Assembly: GCA_914767715.1 (NCBI GenBank)
Contig: OU612069.1
Coordinates: 2,230,001-2,294,000 of the forward strand
Length of the DNA stretch: 64,000 bases
Direction of reading: 5' to 3'
Source of the DNA: Membranipora membranacea
Lineage: Eukaryota > Bryozoa > Gymnolaemata > Cheilostomatida > Membraniporidae
Shown piece after piece: positions 50,401 through 61,100 of the stretch. Under the pieces are notes generated by a model, which saw only the letters and a list, made by a program, of their open reading frames with translations, searched no databases and was not told the origin of the DNA. The position numbers were made by a program, and so were the translations under genes. Every line of letters begins with the position of its first letter. The stretch's first letter is position 1.

Positions 50401-51781
50401 GCAGGACAGTCGAAGTAGGAGCATGTGTTACGTTACTTGACTGATGACTGAAAGCAAAGATAAGTATTCAATTATTCAATCACCTTGCTTTTAGTAATAT
50501 ATTTAAACTAATGGAGCTCTGACAATCCATCCAAAATTATTGTTGCTTTGAAATTCAGCATTCCTACCAATGTCAGAGTGAGCGCTTCAACTTTGGACAA
50601 AGGTATATTGAAGACCTGGGTTGATTAAAAAAAATAAGGTCTCATCACACGCCACATCTCGAAGCATGGGCGGTGAGATATCAGTTGTATTTACCATCAC
50701 AACTGACAATTATATAATTGGAGAGTTCCTATCTCTAAAACATGGAACTATATATTCTCTCCAGCCTAGATGATGATTGTTCTCAGAAATTTCATTGCTA
50801 CATATTTCAGTGTGGAAACATAATTATGCCACTGAGTTCATTTTGTGTTTTTAAAAGTCAAAAACATGTCTATATAGCTTCTGTTTCTTAATACCAATTT
50901 ATCTATTTGGTGTGTGAAAAATCCGAAGGTTTATGGTTCAAATCCCTCACACTGGTAATGAGCTGACCTGTGTAGGTTATTGCAAATTTTGTTTATTCAT
51001 CAGGTGTGCTGCCTTGGGTTAATGCTATACTTATAATTGAAAGCATAGAATCATCGGCAGAATCCTCCAGTGTCCAGAGTATGCTTCCTTGTTCTCTGTA
51101 TCCACATTCCCTCCTCTCAAAGTCATCATGCTTAATCCACAAAGAGTGTGAGCATTCTTGGCTTTTCTTCTTGTCTGAAAGTAAATGAAAATCCTCATCA
51201 GCTTTTAATTCAATCAGAAATGGTGGCCGAACTTTGAGTGTCAGCAAGCATGTGCGTCGTGTGAAATCCCCTGCCAGTCTGTATGATGACGGTGACAATA
51301 TCAGGCCTGAAGAAGTCGCTGTTACAGTCCTAGTACTATTCACGCAGAAAGTAAAGGCAGATGATTGCTCTGCAATAAAAAAATACTTTCAACACTTTTT
51401 TGCCTAGATGAATTTTCCATTACAAGGAGACACTCAGTATGACGAAACAAAAACTGACATTGTACATGCTGAGAAGTCATGATGGAAGGCAACCAGGGGA
51501 ACATTCTCAAGAAAAAATCTCAATTCCTTTTTTAATTTGCTTGCTGGATAACCTATACCTTGGTAAACAACGCTTATTTGTCAACCTTGTTTACTTTCTG
51601 ACAGAATCTACAATATATGTTTTTTGTCAAGGACATCACATCAGGCCACACCCACAATCCATGTGTGTTGTTTTCCTGAGGGAGAGGAAATTCATTGGTT
51701 TATCTATCTGTTCTTTTTAATGAATTTGTTTACAAAACACCCCTGGGAGAAAAGATAACTCTCTATCTCTAAAAATTAATA

Positions 51782-52631
51782 CAGCGTAAGCTGGTTAATT
51801 CAAACTTTATAATTCAAAATTCCTGCTAATTCAGGCAAGGAAAATTGGTCCCTTCAGCTAGATCTCAAAGCATTCTAATGTCACTTAATTGAAACTTTGC
51901 TTAAAGGGATAATACACTTCTGATCTCTGTTTGGCAGCCAATGGAGCACAGAAAAATGTAAGTACATACATAAACTCCTTACTTGTAATTCAAAACCCCT
52001 TGTTCTGCTCAAATGTGTATTCTAAATTGTAGTTGTGCATCTCCAACAAGAAATAAGACAACTAACAGAATTGCTTGTGAACTGAAAAAAAGCTGATTTT
52101 GTGAGCAGTTGTGTGCTCCTACCTCTTGGTCAGTGTTTCAATTATACAGATACTCATGAGTACGCATGTGCAATAATGATGACCTTTGGACTTTAGCTTG
52201 TTTTTTTTCTAACAGCCCAGCTTTACACTTTTATTACCATATCCGGTTATGGTGATAAAAGTGTAGAGCTGGGCTGTTAGAAAATAACAAGCTAAAGTCC
52301 AAAGGTCATCATTATTGCACATGCGTACTCATGAGTATCTGTATAATTGAGACACTAACCAAGAGGTAGGAGCACACAACTGCTCACAAAATCAGCTTTT
52401 TTCAGTTCACAAGCAATTCTGTTAGTTGTCTTATTTCTTGTTGGAGATGCACAACTACAATTTAGAATGCACATTGGAGCAGAACAAGGGGTTTTGAATT
52501 ACAAATAAGGAGTTTATGTATGTACATACATTTTTCTGTGCTCCATTGGCTGCCAAACAGAGATCAGAAGTGTATTATGGTCCCCAGAGGTATTATGGTC
52601 CCCAGAGGTTTGAATTAAGTGAACTGCACTG
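51782..52631. mobile_element. pogo-like MITE interrupted by a fold-back element
   Basis: The two ends, 51782-51909 and 52578-52631, together match the complete element at 1214-1386, with TA on both sides. The interruption is the palindromic element at 51910-52577. The interrupted copy also repeats the segment TATTATGGTCCCCAGAGG once at its right junction. Confidence 0.8.
51910..52577. mobile_element. 668-bp near-perfect palindromic fold-back element
   Basis: It starts TAATACACTTCTGATCTC and ends GAGATCAGAAGTGTATTA. The two arms of about 330 bp are almost exact reverse complements up to the centre near 52243 (ACCATATCCGGTTATGGT). There are only a few mismatches, such as TTTCAATTATAC against GTATAATTGAGAC. 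Nothing in it codes. The near identity of the arms suggests a recent insertion. Confidence 0.92.
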
Positions 52632-53139
52632 TAGTACCAACTGTACTTGACGTGCCGAAATCACAAGACCATCACTAACCTGAGTCTGCTTGACAAAGTT
52701 GTAACAGTCAAAATGCTTTTTTGGGGTTAAAGCAGAAATAAAAATGGTATGTAGTGATAAAAAGGGTCACAATGGGGTCTGACTTCAAGAAGATGATTCT
52801 AATGAATGACATAGATGGTGGCCTTTGGTTGCGGGTTCAACGCAATACAGGGAAGCCCCTCACCCCGGGCAGTCTTTGATTTCAAATGACCTAAAATGAT
52901 TATCACAAAATCTGAAATATCTCTGTGGAGAAATAAGCTCCGGTGAATCAGGGTTTGTATCACTACTCACCAGCTGCTGCTATCAATTTCCATCCATGAA
53001 GATTATCTTTAAGATGGTTACTGCCATGAGAGTCTCCCAATTTGAATCCATTGTATTTCAATTTTTTCAGCGGCTAGCTGCAAATCAGGTCACCGCACTG
53101 TCATTCAGTTTAAGAGTGCGATAGAAATTGTAGTCTAAA

Positions 53140-56100
53140 TGTGCAGGTATAAGTTTCCATTAAAGGTAGACGCACACTGGCTATTATTACAAAGATAATC
53201 CTCAAAGCAAAACGTTAGCAAATCTAAGTGAGCAAGGTTGTCATCATTTGACTTATTGATTCAGATAAATAAAATATTTAGATACTGGTCGTACTTGCCA
53301 GCGACACAAGGGGTTTTCATCTATTGTAAATGTTTCGCTTTGCCGAATCACTTTGTAATCGTCCTCAGTGTATTTCTACCTTTACATACATATCATCTAT
53401 TATGTATTATCTTTAGTAGTTTTAATTTCCCACCATGCAATTCATTTATTATCATTTATTTATTGATACATATAGCATGAGTCATTTCTGATGCCGCATG
53501 CGACAGTGCGCCGCCAGTATGTTTTGGCCAGCCTGTGGGCGACTTCGGGCGGCGGTTGTTTCGCACGACTTGCGGCGCAAAATTGACCCAGTCTTCTTGA
53601 GCCTTAAGTCATTACAGATTAACTATCTGATGATGTAGATAATTAATAATGGGGTTACCCTAAGGCTGTGAATGTGATACCCGCCAATACATTCACACTC
53701 CTTAATTCTTTAAACCAAGTACCTCGACTATCCTCCTTGATAACTCACTGGGAATATTGTAACAATGAAGAGAAGCAGCTGCCAAAATCAGCACACTATC
53801 AGGGAAACTCAAATCAACGTTGCCACAAAAACACCAGTAAGGTGAAAACCAACTCAGAACACTTACTGAGGAAGAGATTAATCAAGAAAACCGTTTTAAG
53901 GCCTAATCTATCAACCATGCACCAAGTTATCCCATATTTATATACCAAAGTCGAGAACAAATAAACGCGGCCAAGCGATATTGTGTAACATAAGTTGCAT
54001 CAAGTCAGTCAGTCAGTATTGAGTTTTATACATTATTTATTCATTTATTAATATTTTTGCTTTAAGCTAATTCAAGGGGGAATCTTTTTAGCAATTTATG
54101 CACCCAGTTAAAGTTTTTATTTTATGTAAATATCTCTGGAGAGAGGGTTTTAAAAATTGAAAAAACAAACAAAAAAACCGCTTTTGAGCCTGTTGTTTTG
54201 AACTGGCGTGTAGTGCTGGCTTTGGGGACTGGCTTTGGCTAACAACCTATGCAAGATAGTTTGGCCACAAACAAAAAATTTACATTCATTAACCATGCTT
54301 CAACCAGTATATGCCTCAGAATTCCACATTGGCACTTCTTGTGCGCACTATATTTAATTTCTTCATGGAATAAAACAGGATAATACTGAGCTGAGCGCAG
54401 TAAAAATTAGGCTGGCTTGTGAGGGATCCTAATCAATTATAGCTTATTGCATGAAATTAAGCCGTAAAGTTAGAAACTGAATTATTTTTTAATCTGCAAT
54501 GCTAACATTATAGTAATTTTCGTGATTAGCATCGCCGTGTATTACATCTCCTATCCATGTAATCATATCTGCATTAATGTGTTGGTTCTGATTGGTCAGG
54601 ATTGGTGCAGCATTTTAATTCAGCAGTTGTCTCCTCAACATGTACGAGAAGGTAAAGCCAGATATATATAATATACATTTTCATTTATTGAATCAGATAA
54701 AATATCAATTTCCTAATTATACTCCTGAATCATCCAGTACTAACTACTAACACATAAATGTGTCTTTGACCAAGTTTTTCCCTCAATTACATTGTACATT
54801 TTCCCTTTCAATTCTATATTAGTTGAGTTAAAATACTTCACATTTGTCATCAGCGCTGTGCATTTGTGGTAAATTTTACAAACAACGACATTAAACTATG
54901 GCTCCTCTCAATACCTGACTATTACAGTATTCCTTGGCACCGGAAGAAAGGAGCCAACCTGTCTTACATTTTAGCAGTAGCAGTACGACAATACAATGCA
55001 GAAAGCATCATTCAAATTTAACATAAGTCTACCTGTAAAACAGCACATGTGTCGGCTCTTATTGGTGGCTAGGCAGAGGAAGAGTTAATGCCAGGTGTTA
55101 TGTATTTTCAGGAAAGCACCTTGCACCTTGCCATTGACTTGCATTTTTTTTGGGCGGGCTTTGATTTGTATAATGATTAGGAGCACTGTTATTACATGTC
55201 CTTTTAGTTGGATACTTCTGCTACCTGCTTGTATATCTGAGAGTTGTGGGTTTGAAACCACATCAGGTCAACAAACTTTCATTCTATACAATATCCTGCA
55301 TAAGCAATGCCAAGGTCGAGGGTACTTTCCTGCAAGCTCCATATGACCTGACAACGGCTCTTCATCTCCCACACCCACCAATCAGAGCCAACACATTGGC
55401 TACGAGTAAAACTATTCATACAATGCGATGATTATTTATTTATTCATCGAGGTTTTCTAAAAGTTTATAATTAAAGTAAATTAAAAAAGATTTGATGACC
55501 TAAGTAGGATAATGAAAGCTGGGATTTAGAGTTGATGAAAGCATAGTAGCATAAGTTACAGTCCTTCTACTATGGAGAGTATGTTAATTTAAGAGAAAGC
55601 GGCTAGATGTGACAGAAAATTGTTTTGGAACTGAAGTTATGATTCTGATTGCTTTGTTATCGATTTTGGGTTGTTATAGATTATTATTGTGGATTATTTA
55701 CTACGGATGTTAATTGAATATGGTAATCAACCAAGGAGTAATCTTTGATAAATGCTGCAAAAGGATAATATGCCGAATTATGTGGCTGCATCAAATCATT
55801 ATCCCTGATCAAATCAGAGAGGGTGGGAGAAAAATGAACCAAGTAGACTAAGGAAAAAGTTGTGCTCTCTTGGAATACTTCTCCCTTGATGTATAAGTGA
55901 AATTAATGGAGAGGCTAGCACAATTGCAAGAAATATGATTGGTTGATAGTAAAATCATCTGCCAATGAACTCTGCGTTTGCAACATCCAATGCCCTAATT
56001 GTGGAATATGAAACTGAGCCAACATAAACAACAAGTCTCGATCCTACATTGTACATGATCTTTACACACTCTGCAATATCTTGTCTGAATTGACAGGAGA

Positions 56101-58110
56101 CATTTACACTGTGTGAACGAGAAGATACAGGTAAAAGCTGTCAAAACTTTTGATCACTGATACACCATTACTTGGTTTTGTTGGTCAACCAAAAATACTA
56201 CTTTTTTTAATTTAAGCTATCCTCCTGTCATTCCTGTGTGTGTGTGTGGTTGACTTTGAGTATTCTCCTGTTATGAGTGAGATACACATGGATGGGTAGT
56301 AAATGTCCAATAGATGAATAGACTGGTTATGGATAGCTTGTCTTGACATATTATATTATCAAGCTAGCTTGTATAGACAGGGTATTCTGATTTGAGGAGA
56401 GCAAGAAGCATCCACCACATTAGAAGCAAGTAATGAGTAACACATGTCTGTTACTTTCCTAGTCCTTGATTGTTGTAGTGCGCTTACTGTACTGTTGTCT
56501 GTGGTAGCCATTGTAGTATAGTTAGTTATGACCAGTTGCTAGCGATGAAGATCTGGATGTTTTTAAGACGGGTTATGGGTCAATCTTGAGACTAGTTGTT
56601 AGTAGGATGTCTTGATATGAGTGACAGAGACGTTGTAGTAGTGGTTGTAGATGTAGTAAGCAAAAGGTAGTAATGGGATATTGTGAGGCAGTCCCGACAC
56701 ATCCTAATTCCTAGAACCTATTCAATTCATACAGAAGGTTAGGTTTCTATGGAACTCGGAACCCGGGGGGCCGTCGGACGGTTGGCAAGAGTCTGGGGGG
56801 GGGGGGGGGGCTCAGACTAATGGAACTCATATTATGCAGGCCCAAATTCTTCCAGAACAGGATTTTTTTTTGTAAGGGGTATAGTATCGATTAGATGATT
56901 GTTGACTAGCCCCAGTCTATTGATTTCTCTAAGATCTAGTAATAGCCTAACTCATTATTTTACTTACATATAATCAGTCAGTTTCCATGTCAATCTGTCC
57001 CTTAAGTTGGTCAATCAGAATTGACTTTACGAATAAGAAACCGGCCCCCATGTTATAAAGCAACCTTCTCATTGAACAGTAAACCCTTGGCTCTTTCTAC
57101 AGTCAGTATTAAATTGAGCCGTTTTTTTAATCATGACAGGCCGTGACATAAAACTGCCAAGGCATGTCACAACAAGATAAATTATGAGTCATATCATAAA
57201 ACACACTGGAATTCAGTTTTTTCTATTATATGTGACAGGCCTTTGCACAGTTCTGTCCAAAGGTATGACACATATAAAACAAAAATATCAGCCGGTTTGT
57301 TATTCCAGGTATGTTTCTTATATGACTCAAAGTTTATTTAATTCCATTCCTATTCATTTCCATCTCTTTAGTTAAACAATGAGTCCATACTTAGCTTGAT
57401 TATTGTGCAAGTGCCCATTCATTGATATATACAATAATAACTTGATATTCATGCCCTGTGGCAATGTTATCAATCCATCATTCAATGTCATGAGTCATCC
57501 GTGGTATAACTTGTTGACAAAGTGCTTGTAGTTGTAAAGTTTATCACCTATCTTATATCTATATTATTCAGTAGGTATTTGGTTCTATTGTCTCCTACGA
57601 TTCTACTGATAATTATTCATTGCTGGATAATCCTATGTGGTTTTATGGTTTCGTTGTGTCAATTGATAAACTATGATTCACACTACAAACTTTTGTGTGT
57701 TGTATAAGCTGCTAGGCTTGGAGTTCCAGTAGTGGGCTATCACTTCTACCATTGCAATGTGTACTTCAACTTAGACATACTTGCAACTCAGAAAAAGCCG
57801 TTGGCTGTTGCTTAAATGATTTTCACCTTTGTTCTAAGTCTGATTAATGTTCAACAGCTGTGACACTTACTTTATCAACTGCTCAACAGTCTAATAGTTT
57901 AAGTTTACTTTCATTATTATACTGTCAACCTACGCCTACCACCATTACACGTTGCCGGTTGTGAATCATGATTGGAATTTGCTCTATTATGTTATAGCAC
58001 CCACGAGTATCAGTCAGTCAGAGTATCAGGGATATGTTGTATGCTGTGTCTGATTAGACTGAGATCTGCTGTGTCTGGATAGACTGAGCTCTGGATTTAC
58101 TAAACAATCT
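53140..58110. other. about 5 kb without a recognised gene
   Basis: AT-rich sequence between the pseudogene start and the BTB gene. Visible items are a GC-rich patch at 53510-53580, a tRNA-like B box (GGGTTTGAAACCAC) near 55248, and a 16-base G tract at 56795-56810 flanked by the GAGTCTG/CTCAGACT hairpin arms also seen near 9545. A CATGACAGGCCGTGACATAA / GGCATGTCACAAC stretch is near 57133. The open frame 53668-53964 has no family motif. Confidence 0.45.
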
Positions 58111-58111
58111 G

Positions 58112-61100
58112 ATGAGTGACCAACTTAACCGTACCCGCCCGCTAACCTCACCGGACGAACGAGACACTTGGGTCCCTGCTAGACCTCCGAAAAAAATCAA
58201 ACCTAGAAGAAGTGAGTAAATACTGTAGTGCAGAAAATGTTGGCTTTTTGAAAAGTATTTTTCTAACAATTGGTGTTGTTGATTCCTCACTGGCAACACA
58301 GAGTCCTATAGACTTGGATTTTGAAATCCTAAGAGCCATCATAGGCCTACGTCGCTGAATGCAAAACTTTGAATTTATAGTTGTTTAAAGAAGCTAAAAG
58401 AAATCAAGCAAAAATAAGCTCCCAGTTCCAAGTAGTGGTTTTCTATCATTGATGCAACTTGATCGAGATGATAAAATTCCACTCTATGAACAAATTATTG
58501 AAATTCGAGAGTGATATTTGATATCGACGAAAGTCAATTTCAGTTGGAAGCTATAAAGACAAGCTTATATTCTAATCATGTGCTCTTGATTGACTTGAAC
58601 TACCTAAGCATTGTGTATATTACCATCCTGAAGGCTACGTTCAAGGACATTATCTATGAGGCACATGCGACACATGGCAGGTAGTCTAATGCTGTGTTTG
58701 GGGTATTGACAATGTTCAAGGGAGGGCAAGATTTGGTTATCGACTGAAATGAGTAGATATTGAAATTCTTTACATGGAGGTTTCCATTTTCATGAATTCT
58801 GCACCTCGAAAAAGTACTTAATCATATTTTTTGTCACTTGTTTACAAGTTGTCACAAAGGTGAGCCCATTCGCTCGAGTTTTCAGATAACCAACTTTTCT
58901 GGTCACCTCAAAAAACTGGCGCACAGATAGTGATATTTACAAGCTGGGGGGGGGGGGGGGGCTTATGAATACTAGGCCTACCAGGTTGTAATAGTAGGCC
59001 TGCATGCTACCATGCAGTTTGTAGTAATTAAATTCTACAAGGATTAGCATAATTCTGTCATGTCTCATTTCCCTCAGCCTGATTTGAAGTGTGAACTATT
59101 CTATATAGGAAATAACTTGGTGATTATTAATTTGGGGATGCATGTACTGTTGAAATACCCTAGCTCAAGCAGTAATTTATTCGCAGTTAGAAAAGTACCC
59201 CATTTTGCTCATGCTTGAAACAGTGACATTATTACATCATTTGATTATTTTGATAATTAGGTATCGGTGCTATGAAGCCTGCAGCTCGAAACGGAGTGGG
59301 AGGAAGCCATGGTAATGTGCTAGAAACCTCCATCGATGACTCCCCACCTGAACCTTACAGTTGTAACCTGAAAAGAGGGGACGTGACGCGTACCCCCGGC
59401 CCCAGGTCGGCTCAGCGACAGTTCAGATCTCTGCTCAATCTATCATCCAATAAGAAGCATTCCAGCTCCGTTGACAATCTGGATTTTGATATCGAAAGCT
59501 TCCAAACTGTTGATGTCAGCACAGAAATGTTCAGAGACAACTTTGCCGCTCTAAATGAATTCAGACTGAGGGGCGACATGTGTGACCTTGAACTGAAAGT
59601 AGGGTCAAGGACATTTCAATGTCACCGAGTGGTGCTCAGCTGCTGCAGTAGATATTTCCGCTCCATGTTCACTAGTCAGATGAAGGAGAGTCGGTCCCAG
59701 TTCGTCGAACTCAAAGACCTAGACGTACAGGCCGTAGATCTGTTACTGCAGTTTGCGTACACCGGTCGCGTGACTGTAACTATAGACAATGTACAGCCTC
59801 TGCTGTACGCCGCCTCTTTCCTCCAGTTTGAGCACGTGGCTCAGGCCTGTGGTGACTTCATGAAGCAGCAGCTTCACCCGACTAACTGTATAGAGATGCG
59901 CAGATTTGCCGAACAACACGGGTAAGAGCCTCACTCATTGGGTTTATTGAACCACAATATTTCATTTTTAGCAAGGGTCAAATTCAATGCCCCATAACAC
60001 AGGTTCTGGTGTTACAATAGGGTCAGTTTTGGGCTTGTTTTAAAGCTGATTAGTTGAAGAAACAACTTTTTAAATCCCAATCTTAATTTCATGTATACTT
60101 AAGCGATCGTTTCCATAATTTAGGCTCTTTGACTCATTGGTCAGCTGGGTTGTGGAGAATGCAGTAGGATTTACATTTACTCCAGAACACGTGACAAAGT
60201 CAGAACGTCCCGTGTTTGTATTATGTGAGCATGGCGAGTTAGAAGTTCTTAAATCACAAATGGTATAATGCTGTGATAACAATAACTGGGGGTGAGCCAA
60301 GTCACCCTATTATTTGCACCTCTTTGAATTTATTACTCAGAATTAGTTTGAGGAATGTTGTCATTATACCATTCATAGTATTAGATTAAATTATAGGATA
60401 TATAAAATATAGGTAAATGTTGGACATATTGATCTGTGAGTGGGTAAATGAGTCACTGAAGGCCAATGTCTAGCCAGGCTCACATGATGGGATGAAGAAA
60501 ATTAAATTTGTTTAAGAATTCTGCTTCAGAAAAAGTAGTTTGTGATTTTAATTAAACTTCAGTCACTGAATTGTTCCCTCTATGGCACGGCAAATGACAT
60601 GTATGTACAATCTTTGTCACAGCTGTGCTGTCTGATTCATGTCAGATCAAGTTTGAACCGTTTCGTTTAAGTAAGGATTTTCGAGCCGACGGCAAAACGC
60701 TGCCTGTAGCACACCAGTAGAAAGGGAATGATGTGAGCAAACTTGATCCAACTTGATCCAGGTCTATCATATTTCACCTTTTGGTGCCACAATGAACTAT
60801 ATTGTCATCCAGATGGCCACTTTATTGTTCAACCATTCTGTGATTGATCACTTCTATTTCTTAATCTCATGCAGGCGTACAGATTTACAGCAGCTAGCCG
60901 ACTCCTACATGTCTGATCACTTTAATGAGCTCGTGGAATGTGAGGAATTTCTCACCATTACTCCTCAGCATCTCTCAGATATCATCAGTAATGATGAGCT
61001 CAACGTCGACTCCGAGATACAGGTGGGTGATATATGCATTGTTTAGTTAAATAGATGGAACTGAACTGGAATGGAACTAAATAAACTATGAGTCAGAAGA

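Larger units (their letters stand above)
43785..53051 (-). pseudogene. broken inverted copy of the CUB/EGF/mucin membrane protein gene
   Basis: Minus-strand exon copies: 53051-52971 (signal), 51369-50968 (CUB1), about 50447-50015 (mucin), about 49003-48602 (CUB3), 48247-47921 (CUB4), 47746-47627 (stalk), 44386-44260 (membrane helix), 44057-43785 (tail). Compared with 3503-12885: a 1-base deletion in the signal exon puts TGA right after MDG.; CUB1 ends in an in-frame TAA after GSTPDE; the mucin exon is out of frame with its acceptor; CUB3 has TGA after DYTE; CUB4 lacks 11 residues; the tail exon has a 1-base deletion and a CAA-to-TAA change. The CUB2 and EGF exons are missing altogether. The tail exon also carries a (TC)10 run, giving an RERERE stretch. 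Most splice sites are still intact, so transcription is possible, but no full protein can result. Confidence 0.88.
37815..53135 (-). repeat. right arm of the large inverted duplication
   Basis: Reverse-orientation partner of 3420-13675. It is longer because of private insertions: about 4.7 kb at 38212-42950 (a transposon-derived gene plus an RT fragment), a microsatellite at 43395-43640, about 2 kb at 44400-46370, about 0.8 kb at 46830-47620, and a fold-back element inside a pogo-like element at 51782-52631. The broken CUB/EGF copy lies within it. Matching non-exonic stretches include 46380-46690 with 11960-12330. Confidence 0.85.

Noticed and set aside
50103-50444. Plus-strand Val-rich frame of 113 codons
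   Set aside because: It is antisense to the Thr-rich mucin exon of the pseudogene; composition explains it.
50905-50955. tRNA-like B box (GGTTCAAATCC) after the CUB1 exon copy
   Set aside because: Only a B box is visible; too little to call a SINE.
53668-53964. 98-codon open frame
   Set aside because: No recognisable motif, no flanking splice or promoter signals, and codon content like the AT-rich background.
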